From W0P33-017 sp963640395 (GTDB taxonomy: Bacteria > Bacillota > Clostridia > Lachnospirales > Lachnospiraceae), in the NCBI GenBank assembly GCA_963640395.1, contig CAVHZH010000074.1, positions 1 through 11,695 on the forward strand: a stretch of 11,695 nucleotides of DNA, in the 5' to 3' direction. A program made the position numbers and the translations under genes. Position 1 is the stretch's first letter; each line of letters starts with the position of its first letter. The notes beneath the pieces were generated by a model. That model was not told where the DNA came from. It made no database searches and was given only the letters and a program-made list of their open reading frames with translations. This document shows positions 5,783-11,695 of the stretch, piece by piece.

Positions 5783-7336
5783 ATGTCCGTAATGGTGAAA
5801 AATATCTGCGTGTCCTTTGCGGGTGTGAGTGTTTTGAAAAATATCAGCATGTCAGTGCAGGATGGTGAGATCTGCGGTGTTCTCGGGGCAAACGGAAGCG
5901 GCAAATCCACGCTGATCAAGGTGTTGTCCGGTGTCTACCATCCAGACAGGGATTGTGATGCGAAAATCCAGATCGGTGAACAGATATCAAATGATATTCC
6001 GGATACAACGACCGCATACAATCTGGGTATCCGGACGGTGCATCAGGAAAGCCCTTTGATTGACGACTTTACGGTGGCTGAATGTATAGCCGCTTTCAAG
6101 GGTTATCCGGGCAGCAAAAAAGGAAGGATTCATTGGGAACAGGTGGCAGAATATGCTGCGCGGCTGTTGGAGACCTATCAGATCCCAATCCCGGTCGAAA
6201 TGCATGTAAGGGAGCTGAGTGCAGCCCAGAGAAATATGCTGGCGATCGCGATTGCTATCGGAGAGGAAGAAGAATTAAACAATACAACACTGTTGATTTT
6301 AGACGAATCAGAGGCATCCATCCCTGAGAACGAGGCAGAGAGCTTTTTGGAGCGGGTCAGGCTGGTGGCTCAGCGCGGGATTCCTATCATTATGATCAGC
6401 CACAGACTGAAATCTGTACTGAAATATTGTGACAAGGTGGCAATTTTAAATGACGGCGAGCTGGTTTTTGAAGGAAAAACTGAGGAAATCAATGAGGAAA
6501 TCATCGTCAACCAGATGCTGAAAAAGGGAACAGGCAGCGAGAGCGCAGAGGACGGACAGGAGCAGTCGCTGCAGCATCTGTGGGAACTGCTGAAATGCAG
6601 GACGACATACTATCCGGGCGAAAAGGTGTTGGAGGTCAAAAACCTGAAATACAAAAAGCTGCAGGACTGTTCGTTTGAAGTGCGTGCTGGGGACATCTTA
6701 GGGATTGTAGGCGGGGATGACGGCGGCATCCATGAAATTCCGTGGCTGCTCATGGGAGAATGTCAGAGAAAAGGGGGAGAGATCTACTTGGACGGACAAA
6801 AGCTCTCCAAGCACACCTCGATACGAAAACGCATCCGGCAGGGCATTGCCCTGCTGCCGTGTGATAGACCGAAATACGGAGGAATTTTAGAATGTTCGAT
6901 GGAGGAAAATATCCTTCTGCCGAACAGGGTCAGATACTGGGGCAGAAAGAAGCTGAAACGAAATGCGCTGGACATGATGCAGAAGGTGTTTGATATCCAG
7001 CCGAATGATTCCTTCTATAAATATTTCAGCAAGTTTTCCGGCGGAAACCAGCAGAAGGCAATTATGGCAAAATGGATGAGCATGAAGCCCAGACTGTTTA
7101 TCTTGGACGATCCGACCTATGGTGTCGATCCCAATTCCAGAAAAAGGCTGTTCCAGCTCATACAGGAGGCTGCCGCAGAGGGAATGGGTGTGATTATCTT
7201 CTCCACAGAGCCGGAGCAGCTCGCTGAGATCTGTACGCGCGTGATCGTAATCTGTCAGGGCAGAGTGACCGGTGAGATCAGAAAAGAGGACGGAGTTTTG
7301 GAAAGAGAAATGATTGCGAGGTGGAGTTATCTATGA
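5783..7336 (+). CDS. Sugar ABC transporter ATP-binding protein, two nucleotide-binding domains (RbsA/MglA-like)
   Basis: A 517-residue cytoplasmic ATPase with two tandem domains, as in RbsA and MglA. Domain 1 (about 1-245) has an intact Walker A GANGSGKST (35-43), Q88, Walker B LILDE (171-175) and H207, but its signature is reduced to ELSAAQR (144-150). Domain 2 (about 283-505) has a clean SGGNQQK signature (419-425). Its P-loop region reads GIVGGDDGGIH (307-317), its Walker B ends D442-D443 instead of D-E, and the switch histidine is absent. One composite site (Walker A/B of domain 1 with the domain 2 signature) is therefore complete and the other is probably inactive. The ATG at 5783 is preferred over the adjoining GTG at 5780 because GGGAGG then lies seven bases upstream. 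The gene sits between the two permease genes and overlaps the second by 4 bp. Confidence 0.93.
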   Translation: MSVMVKNICVSFAGVSVLKNISMSVQDGEICGVLGANGSGKSTLIKVLSGVYHPDRDCDAKIQIGEQISNDIPDTTTAYNLGIRTVHQESPLIDDFTVAECIAAFKGYPGSKKGRIHWEQVAEYAARLLETYQIPIPVEMHVRELSAAQRNMLAIAIAIGEEEELNNTTLLILDESEASIPENEAESFLERVRLVAQRGIPIIMISHRLKSVLKYCDKVAILNDGELVFEGKTEEINEEIIVNQMLKKGTGSESAEDGQEQSLQHLWELLKCRTTYYPGEKVLEVKNLKYKKLQDCSFEVRAGDILGIVGGDDGGIHEIPWLLMGECQRKGGEIYLDGQKLSKHTSIRKRIRQGIALLPCDRPKYGGILECSMEENILLPNRVRYWGRKKLKRNALDMMQKVFDIQPNDSFYKYFSKFSGGNQQKAIMAKWMSMKPRLFILDDPTYGVDPNSRKRLFQLIQEAAAEGMGVIIFSTEPEQLAEICTRVIVICQGRVTGEIRKEDGVLEREMIARWSYL

Positions 7337-8262
7337 CAGAAAAAAACTTTTTGCAAAAAAGAGGTCTTGCAGTCGTTATGCTTCTGGTATTTTTGATCTC
7401 ATGGTTTACAGTACCAGCGTTCTCAAATGTAACAAATATGAACGTGATTGCGATCGGCAGGGTTCCGGTGATCCTGTTTGCACTGGCATCTATGATACCG
7501 CTGGCAGTCGGTGAGTTCGATATTTCGCTAGGTTATATGCTGGGCGCACTGATGATGCTCGGAGGAAAGATGGCATCCATAGGCGGAACGGCATTGGGCG
7601 TGATCGTTGTGATTCTCGCCTGCAGCCTGATCGCAGGACTGGTCAACGGTGTTGTTACGGTTTATTTGAAAATTCCCTCGACGATTTCGACGCTTGCAAC
7701 AGGCATGATCATGTACGGCGTCTCTCTCGGGGTCAATGGTGGCAGATCGTTTACCGGCGTCATGCCGGATCTGCTGATCTGGGTCAGTAAAATTAAGATC
7801 GCCAAATTGAATCTGGCAGTATGGGTCTGTCTGCTCGTCGTGCTTTGTGTCCATCTCATCATGGAGCATACGCCGCTCGGATATTACATCTATGCAATCG
7901 GGCAGTCGGAAAAGGTGACAGAGCTGGCAGGCATCAATACAAAGCTCGTGCGGTGTCTTTCCTTTGTCATGACCTCCCTGCTGATCGGAATCTGTGCGAT
8001 CATTTTATGCGGGCAGTCCCGCAATGTATATCCGGATACCGGACCGGGCTATCTCTTACCCGGATTGGCGGTTACATTCCTTAGCACCACCACCCATACA
8101 CCGGGAAGGTACAATGTGTCGGGCGTGTTCTGGGGCGCACTGTTGTTAGGAGCGATTTTCAACGTTATCAGCATCTTGGGAGCGCCGTTCTGGTGTGAGG
8201 CAGTCATCAATGGACTGGTGCTGCTCGGGGTCGTGATCCTGATCAATACAAAAAATAAATAA
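7333..8262 (+). CDS. Sugar ABC transporter permease 2 (RbsC-like)
   Basis: A 309-residue membrane protein of the same family as the first permease, with about nine to ten hydrophobic segments. Landmarks are EFDISLGY (61-68), AGLVNG (101-106), GYYIYAIGQSEKV then LAGI (183-201), and YLLPGLAVTFLS followed by TPGRYNVSG (240-264). The ATG at 7333 overlaps the TGA of the ATPase gene (ATGA), and GAGGTGGAG lies just upstream inside that gene, so the two are translationally coupled. The GTG at 7321 falls within this site and is less likely. It is the last gene of the operon and is followed by a strong hairpin. Two distinct permeases suggest a heterodimeric translocation pore instead of the homodimer of the ribose system. 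Confidence 0.92.
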   Translation: MTEKNFLQKRGLAVVMLLVFLISWFTVPAFSNVTNMNVIAIGRVPVILFALASMIPLAVGEFDISLGYMLGALMMLGGKMASIGGTALGVIVVILACSLIAGLVNGVVTVYLKIPSTISTLATGMIMYGVSLGVNGGRSFTGVMPDLLIWVSKIKIAKLNLAVWVCLLVVLCVHLIMEHTPLGYYIYAIGQSEKVTELAGINTKLVRCLSFVMTSLLIGICAIILCGQSRNVYPDTGPGYLLPGLAVTFLSTTTHTPGRYNVSGVFWGALLLGAIFNVISILGAPFWCEAVINGLVLLGVVILINTKNK

Positions 8263-8274
8263 AGGCATAAAACG

Positions 8275-8324
8275 GGGCGTGTGAAAAAACTTTCGTTTTT
8301 TCACACGCCCATATAATATTTTTT
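8275..8324. terminator. Strong convergent (bidirectional) terminator
   Basis: GGGCGTGTGAAAAAAC (8275-8290) and its exact complement (8295-8310) form a perfect 16-bp stem with a TTTC loop. On the plus strand it is followed by ATATAATATTTTTT, which overlaps the stop of the convergent reductase gene. On the minus strand the stem ends with CCGTTTTA. It is 12 bp past the operon's last stop and 12 bp past the reductase stop, so it can terminate both units. Confidence 0.88.
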
Positions 8325-9282
8325 AGATACCAACCGTTGCTTCGATGGCTTTATCAATCTCAGCCAGCTCATCGTCTGTCAAAGACCATGTGAATGCGGA
8401 GCAGTTCTCCAGTGCCTCCTTCGGGTTGCGGACACCAGTCAGCGAAGCTCCGATATACGGATGCTGGGTCGTCCAGTTTACTGCTACCTGTGCGACAGGC
8501 ACGTTATGTGTCTCAGCAATCTTATCAAGAGTCTTGAGCAGCTCCATTACCTTAGAGAATTTCGGCTCCTCAAAGAAATCATAGAATCCGATGCGCGCAT
8601 CGCCGGGCTCAAACTTGGGAAGCTCGCGGATCGTGCCGGTGAGGATACCGGCTCCAAGACCGCCATAGCCCATCGTGTAGACACCCTTTTCGGCATAAGA
8701 CTTTAATACCGCCTCCTTTTTCCGGTTTACCATAGAATAAGGATACTGGATCACATCGATGGCACCGAGCGCGTACAACTGAGCCAACTGGTCATCATCA
8801 AAATTTGAGATGCCGGTATATAAGATCTTGCCCTGCTGCTTCAACGTATTTAATGCATCGACCGTCTCCTCAAAGGGGGTTGTGGTATCCGGCCAGTGAA
8901 TCAGGTAAATATCAATGTGGTCTGTCTGGAGTCTGGTCAGCGAATCCTCGCACTGCTTGATGATCGCTGCCTTGCTGCTGTCGTGGATCGGCTTTGAGGA
9001 ACCGTATTTTGCGTCCTCCGGCCAACGGATACCACATTTTGTCAGAAGTGTCACCTTATCCCTGCAGGATGAGAGAGCCTTTCCGACGACGATCTCGGAA
9101 TGTCCGCGACCATAGCTGGGAGCCGTATCGATGAGATTGACACCCTGATCTACCATCGTCAGGATCGCATCGATCGAATCCTTCTCATTGACATCTCCCC
9201 ATCCGGTACCGCCGATCGCCCATGTACCGACTGCTAATTCAGATAAGTTTAAATCCGTGTTTCCAAATTTTTTGTAACGCAT
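8323..9282 (-). CDS. Aldo/keto reductase
   Basis: A 319-residue NAD(P)H-linked oxidoreductase with an (alpha/beta)8 barrel. The full catalytic tetrad is present: D52 and Y57 in LIDTAPSYGRGHSE, K82 in LLTKCG and H129 in IYLIHWPD. The family motif GISNF lies at 157-161. The C-terminal cofactor region includes GASLTGVRNPKEALEN (278-293), close to the YhdN/GSP69-like bacterial group. The start at 9282 (MRYKKFGNTDLN) is preferred because AAAGGAAGG lies nine bases upstream; the ATG codons at 9291 and 9303 would touch or precede this site. It is transcribed towards the transporter operon and away from the hydroxyacid dehydrogenase, from a promoter sharing its core with the operon promoter. A role in reducing or oxidising the imported sugar or its carbonyl intermediate is inferred from this context; the family alone does not fix a substrate. 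Confidence 0.92.
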   Translation of the reverse strand: MRYKKFGNTDLNLSELAVGTWAIGGTGWGDVNEKDSIDAILTMVDQGVNLIDTAPSYGRGHSEIVVGKALSSCRDKVTLLTKCGIRWPEDAKYGSSKPIHDSSKAAIIKQCEDSLTRLQTDHIDIYLIHWPDTTTPFEETVDALNTLKQQGKILYTGISNFDDDQLAQLYALGAIDVIQYPYSMVNRKKEAVLKSYAEKGVYTMGYGGLGAGILTGTIRELPKFEPGDARIGFYDFFEEPKFSKVMELLKTLDKIAETHNVPVAQVAVNWTTQHPYIGASLTGVRNPKEALENCSAFTWSLTDDELAEIDKAIEATVGI

Positions 9283-9331
9283 ATCATTCATCCTTCCTTT
9301 CATTTATGATTGGCATAGCTTTTGTTTACAT

Positions 9332-9402
9332 TTGTATTGTATACGAATTGTATCTTGTGTGTCAATACAAAATCGAAATTTTATATGACAAAATAAATAC
9401 AA
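9332..9402. promoter_or_regulatory. Candidate operator region rich in TTGTAT/ATACAA hexamers
   Basis: TTGTAT occurs at 9332, 9337 and 9348, and ATACAA at 9365 and 9397. TTGTAT (9348-9353) and ATACAA (9365-9370) form an inverted pair around the reductase -35 box. TGACAAAATAAATACAAT (9386-9402, start TGACA at 9386) matches the operator-like sequence at 1531-1548 at 16 of 18 positions. The region lies between divergent start sites, as expected for a shared repressor site. Confidence 0.45.
9336..9365 (-). promoter_or_regulatory. Promoter of the aldo/keto reductase gene
   Basis: On the minus strand TTGACA (complement of 9360-9365) is followed after 18 bp by TACAAT (complement of 9336-9341), five of six matches to TATAAT. 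From TTGACA onward it agrees with the operon promoter at 1530-1552 at 19 of 23 positions, including the run AAGATACAAT in the spacer. This is far more than the promoter consensus requires. Confidence 0.75.
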
Positions 9403-9407
9403 TCATA

Positions 9408-9436
9408 TTGACAAATTATAAACAAGACGATATAAT
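9408..9436 (+). promoter_or_regulatory. Consensus promoter of the hydroxyacid dehydrogenase gene
   Basis: TTGACA at 9408-9413, a 17-bp spacer and TATAAT at 9431-9436: both boxes match consensus perfectly. Such a strong promoter would need repression to be controlled, which fits the operator-like sequence directly upstream (9386-9402). The resulting leader is about 80 nt and contains GTACC at 9443 and GGTAC at 9473 as a weak inverted repeat, but no recognisable riboswitch. Confidence 0.85.
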
Positions 9437-9526
9437 CAACATGTACCAGACAAAAAGCAGGACAAATTGTAAGGTACAAAATGGTTACAATGAAGAATGA
9501 AAAGAAAGATAAAAGGAGGAAGTCAA

Positions 9527-10585
9527 ATGTTAAAGGTATTATGCACGGCTGAGTTCGACGATGCATGGGAAGAAAAAATGAAAGAGTATTGCGATATAAA
9601 AAGAGTAGGATTCAGCCTGACCAAAGAGCCGAAGGACCGGTTAAATGAAGAACAGCTCATCGAGGCACTGCAGGGTGTGGATGTGTTTATCGTCGGATAT
9701 GAAAAGGTAACAGAGAATGTGCTTTATCACGCACCGGATGTCAAGCTGCTTTTGAGTGTCAGGGATGGTCCGGAAGAAAATATCGATATTGCAGCATGTA
9801 CAAAGCTCGGCATTCCGGTTTTATTCAGCGCAGGAAGATGCGGACGTTCCGTTCCGGAATTTACCTTCCTTTTAATTATGACACTTGCAAAGCCTCTGAT
9901 TAAGGTAGTAGAGGAAGTCCGTGCAGGAAACTGGATCAAGGAAAATGACCTGAAATTCAGAAGAATCAATGAGAATTCCACAGAGGTTTATGGAAAGACA
10001 CTTGGTATCGTAGGACTCGGAAGAAATGGACTGGGTCTGGCAACCAGAGCACAGGCATTTGGCATGAAGATCATCGGCTATGATCCGTTTGTCAACGTAG
10101 AAAAGATGAAGGAGATGGATATCGAGGTCTATGATCTGGATGAGGTGATGAAGCAGTCAGACTATGTTGTTCTTCTCGCACGCGTGACCGAGGAGAACAA
10201 GGGCATGATCGGTGAGAAGGAAATCGGTCTTATGAAAAAGAGTGCCTGCATTGTAAATACCGGTCGTGCAGCGCTGCTGGATATGGATGCGTTATTCAAA
10301 GCCTTGAAGGAGGATCGGATCAGAGGCGCAGCACTGGATGTATTAGACGAGGAGCCGCCGCGCAAGGATCATCCGATTTATGAGATCGATCCGGATAAGC
10401 TGATCGTCACACCGCATACGGCTGGCGTGAGCGTAGAGCGTATTACCTTCCAGTCACGGGTTTTGAATGAGCATCTGCAGAACTATCTGAAGGGAGAAGT
10501 ACCGCAGTCCTTCTGCAATAGAAATGTGTTAGAGACAGAGCAATTTAAGGAAAGAGGCGCATTATTATTTGGAATAGAAAAATAA
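9527..10585 (+). CDS. D-isomer-specific 2-hydroxyacid dehydrogenase
   Basis: A 352-residue NAD-dependent dehydrogenase of the family that includes phosphoglycerate, glycerate and D-lactate dehydrogenases. The nucleotide-binding domain (about 100-300) has G163-L-G165-R-N-G168, with D186 in IIGYDP marking NAD preference. The catalytic triad is present: R247 in VNTGRAAL, E276 in DVLDEEP and H297 in TPHTAG. The start at 9527 has AAGGAGG seven bases upstream; the in-frame ATG at 9497 lies before that site and is unlikely. It has its own consensus promoter and is followed after 64 bp by the GntR-type regulator. In this setting it would reduce a 2-keto acid, or oxidise a 2-hydroxy acid, made from the imported compound. 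It has no ACT or other C-terminal regulatory domain, unlike SerA of many bacteria, so serine synthesis is not the favoured role. Confidence 0.92.
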   Translation: MLKVLCTAEFDDAWEEKMKEYCDIKRVGFSLTKEPKDRLNEEQLIEALQGVDVFIVGYEKVTENVLYHAPDVKLLLSVRDGPEENIDIAACTKLGIPVLFSAGRCGRSVPEFTFLLIMTLAKPLIKVVEEVRAGNWIKENDLKFRRINENSTEVYGKTLGIVGLGRNGLGLATRAQAFGMKIIGYDPFVNVEKMKEMDIEVYDLDEVMKQSDYVVLLARVTEENKGMIGEKEIGLMKKSACIVNTGRAALLDMDALFKALKEDRIRGAALDVLDEEPPRKDHPIYEIDPDKLIVTPHTAGVSVERITFQSRVLNEHLQNYLKGEVPQSFCNRNVLETEQFKERGALLFGIEK

Positions 10586-10587
10586 TA

Positions 10588-10616
10588 TTGACAGAATTTT
10601 TTTAATTGTTTAAAAT
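10588..10616 (+). promoter_or_regulatory. Promoter of the GntR-type regulator gene
   Basis: TTGACA at 10588-10593, a 17-bp spacer and TAAAAT at 10611-10616 (five of six to consensus). The box is overlapped by TTGTAT at 10616-10621, a hexamer also frequent in the two divergent regions, so autoregulation is possible. No terminator hairpin separates this promoter from the preceding gene, so readthrough transcription is also likely. Confidence 0.75.
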
Positions 10617-10649
10617 TGTATTAGAAAACAGAAAAGCGAGGCAGTGAAC

Positions 10650-11405
10650 ATGCTCGTAAATGAAGAATATCAAGAAAAAGATCCATTAAAGGATGCGATT
10701 CCGTTATATCATCAGATTGTGTCAGGTTTAAAGGAACAGATCAATGCAGGCGAACTGGTCAGCGGAGAAAAAATTCCAACAGAAAAATGGCTGAGCGAGT
10801 ATTATGGTGTGAGCCGTGTCACTGTCAGGAAAGCACTGGAGAATTTGGTCGAAGAAGGCTATGTTGAGAAACGTCCAAATAAGGGATGCTATGTGTTGCA
10901 GCCGAAGTTTGATAAGAATTTTTCCCGTATGAGAAGTCTGCATCAGGAACTGGTAGATGCAGGCATCACGCCGAGCTCCAAGATCATCTCCTATCAGGAG
11001 GTAGAGGCTGATTCTTGGGCGTGCAGGCATCTTGCGTGTGAAGAGGGAGAGGTCATACTGGTCATCAAGCGTATCAGATATGCGGACGAGCGTCCGTTTG
11101 CCGAACAGACGATCTATCTTCCGAAATATCTATTTGAGGATTTCAACCCGTGGCTGTTAAAGGAGGCATCCCTGCATGATATTATGGAAAAGCAGTATCA
11201 TGTGGAGATCCTGCACTCGGAACAGAGCATAACGGCGACGATGCCGGCAGAAGAACGGATACGGGAGTTGGAGCTGAAAAAGGAACAGCCCATTTTGCAT
11301 ATCAGAAGTACCGTCTATACGAAAAATGACAAGGTATGTGAGTATTCGGACACCTATTTTGTGACCAATGTTGTCAGGTATTCGTTCGCGTGGTATAAGG
11401 AATAA
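10650..11405 (+). CDS. GntR family regulator, HutC subfamily (UTRA ligand-binding domain)
   Basis: A 251-residue repressor-type protein. The winged helix-turn-helix (about 17-84) shows PLYHQIVSGLKEQI, GEKIPTEKWLSEYYGVSRVTVRKAL (39-63) and the wing EEGYVEKRPNKGCYVL. The C-terminal effector domain (about 92-245) is of the UTRA type, with SRMRSLHQELVDAG at its start, VILVIKRIRYADERPFAEQTIYLP in the middle and CEYSDTYFVTN near the end. HutC-type proteins bind sugars, phosphosugars or other small catabolites and usually control neighbouring genes. The ATG at 10650 is chosen because AGCGAGG lies eight bases upstream; the GTG at 10644 would be too close to that site. It probably controls the two divergent regions of this locus through the TTGTAT/ATACAA-rich sites. 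That is positional inference. Confidence 0.92.
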   Translation: MLVNEEYQEKDPLKDAIPLYHQIVSGLKEQINAGELVSGEKIPTEKWLSEYYGVSRVTVRKALENLVEEGYVEKRPNKGCYVLQPKFDKNFSRMRSLHQELVDAGITPSSKIISYQEVEADSWACRHLACEEGEVILVIKRIRYADERPFAEQTIYLPKYLFEDFNPWLLKEASLHDIMEKQYHVEILHSEQSITATMPAEERIRELELKKEQPILHIRSTVYTKNDKVCEYSDTYFVTNVVRYSFAWYKE

Positions 11406-11422
11406 TAGCATAACAGGACAAG

Positions 11423-11457
11423 AGGAGCTTATGTGTGATACATAGGCTCTTTTTTTA
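11423..11457 (+). terminator. Intrinsic terminator after the regulator gene
   Basis: GAGCTTATGT (11425-11434) pairs with ACATAGGCTC (11440-11449) with one G-U pair, extended by two outer pairs. The stem is followed by a run of seven to eight T. It sits 17 bp after the regulator's stop and closes the locus. Confidence 0.88.
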
Positions 11458-11695
11458 TTTCATAGGAAATTGCGTCCTATGAAATAAAAGCCCTCCGGGC
11501 AGGATGCGCACCTCGCGGAAATGAAGTATATGCTTCGCATACCGCTCGGGCGCGCAAGTGTGCGGCAAGCGCACACTTTGTTCTGTAATAGGAAATTCCG
11601 ATGAATTTCCCATTACATAAAAAGCCCTCCGGGCAGGGCGCTCATCGTCCGGGGGACGATGGCTTAGCGCCGACCGAAACGAAGTGCAGAATCGC
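11454..11695. repeat. Gene-free cluster of hairpins with a duplicated GC-rich module
   Basis: No coding region is visible here. Successive inverted repeats are: a perfect 14-bp stem at 11454-11467/11475-11488; a perfect 9-bp stem AAGTGTGCG/CGCACACTT at 11556-11564/11570-11578; a 15-bp stem with one mismatch at 11584-11598/11603-11617; and a compound hairpin at 11637-11671 (GGCGCT/AGCGCC outside, CATCGTCC/GGACGATG inside). The first and third hairpins share ATAGGAAATT, and each is followed directly by the same sequence, ATAAAAGCCCTCCGGGCAGG (11484-11503, and 11617-11637 with one extra A). The arrangement looks like two units of a dispersed intergenic repeat. It may continue past the window end. 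Confidence 0.75.

Noticed and set aside
5029..5868. Long open frame (279 codons) on the plus strand overlapping permease 1 and the start of the ATPase gene
   Set aside because: It lies in another frame of a clearly conserved membrane protein gene, has no ribosome binding site, and its translation is rich in Arg, Gly and Cys without any recognisable motif or membrane pattern.
7528..7869. Minus-strand open frame of 113 codons inside permease 2
   Set aside because: It is antisense to a strongly supported transporter gene; it is His/Gln/Asp-rich with no motif, promoter or ribosome binding site. It is a shadow of the hydrophobic codons on the other strand.
4799..8262. Autoinducer-2 (Lsr) importer
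   Set aside because: The two-permease layout resembles lsrACDB, but the gene order differs and there are no lsrK, lsrF or lsrG homologues in the window. The neighbouring oxidoreductases and lactonase-like enzyme fit sugar catabolism better.
9437..9526. Possible riboswitch or attenuator in the leader of the hydroxyacid dehydrogenase gene
   Set aside because: Only a weak 5-6 bp GTACC/GGTAC pair with a long A-rich loop is visible. There is no conserved core of a known riboswitch and no terminator hairpin before the start codon.
9527..10585. Assignment of the hydroxyacid dehydrogenase as serine-pathway SerA
   Set aside because: The catalytic triad and NAD fold fit the broad family, but the protein has no ACT domain and sits with sugar transport and HutC-type regulation and not with serC or serB.
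1..11695. CRISPR array, tRNA or rRNA genes, insertion sequence or phage genes
   Set aside because: No evenly spaced repeats with unique spacers, no cloverleaf-like sequence, no transposase, integrase or phage structural protein could be found on either strand.

Overview
The window looks like chromosomal DNA of a low-to-mid G+C Gram-positive anaerobe, most likely a Clostridia/Lachnospiraceae-type gut Firmicute. The grounds are strong AAGGAGG-like ribosome binding sites, near-consensus TTGACA/TATAAT promoters in very AT-rich intergenic DNA, a lipoprotein-type solute-binding protein and the overall codon style. No ribosomal RNA or other species marker is present, so this placement is an inference.

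Layout. Positions 1-102 carry a perfect 18-bp inverted repeat ahead of an Rrf2-family regulator (103-537). A hairpin follows that works best as a terminator for the minus-strand gene, a sugar phosphate isomerase/epimerase-like TIM barrel (616-1443). A 158-bp divergent promoter region (1444-1601) separates that gene from a six-gene plus-strand operon. The operon encodes a phosphotriesterase-family hydrolase/lactonase (1602-2573), a zinc-dependent medium-chain dehydrogenase (2577-3608), a sugar-type substrate-binding lipoprotein (3625-4734), a first RbsC-like permease (4799-5761), a double-domain RbsA-like ATPase (5783-7336) and a second RbsC-like permease (7333-8262). It ends at a strong 16-bp hairpin shared with a convergent aldo/keto reductase (8323-9282, minus). 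A second divergent regulatory region (9283-9526) lies between the reductase and a D-2-hydroxyacid dehydrogenase (9527-10585). A GntR/HutC-type UTRA regulator (10650-11405) with its own promoter follows and ends in an intrinsic terminator. The last ~240 bp hold no gene but contain a cluster of hairpins and a duplicated GC-rich module.

How the parts fit. The locus reads as one uptake-and-catabolism unit for a sugar or sugar derivative whose identity cannot be read from the sequence. It has a ribose/galactose-type ABC importer with two different permeases, an isomerase/epimerase, three NAD(P)-linked oxidoreductases, a lactonase-like metallohydrolase and a local HutC-type repressor. There is no sugar kinase or aldolase in the window, so an oxidative route (sugar to lactone to acid) is a reasonable but unproven reading. 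A motif of the form TGACA-A-A-ATACAAT recurs in or next to promoters of both divergent regions and is the best candidate for the shared operator. The Rrf2 gene has no visible link to this locus.
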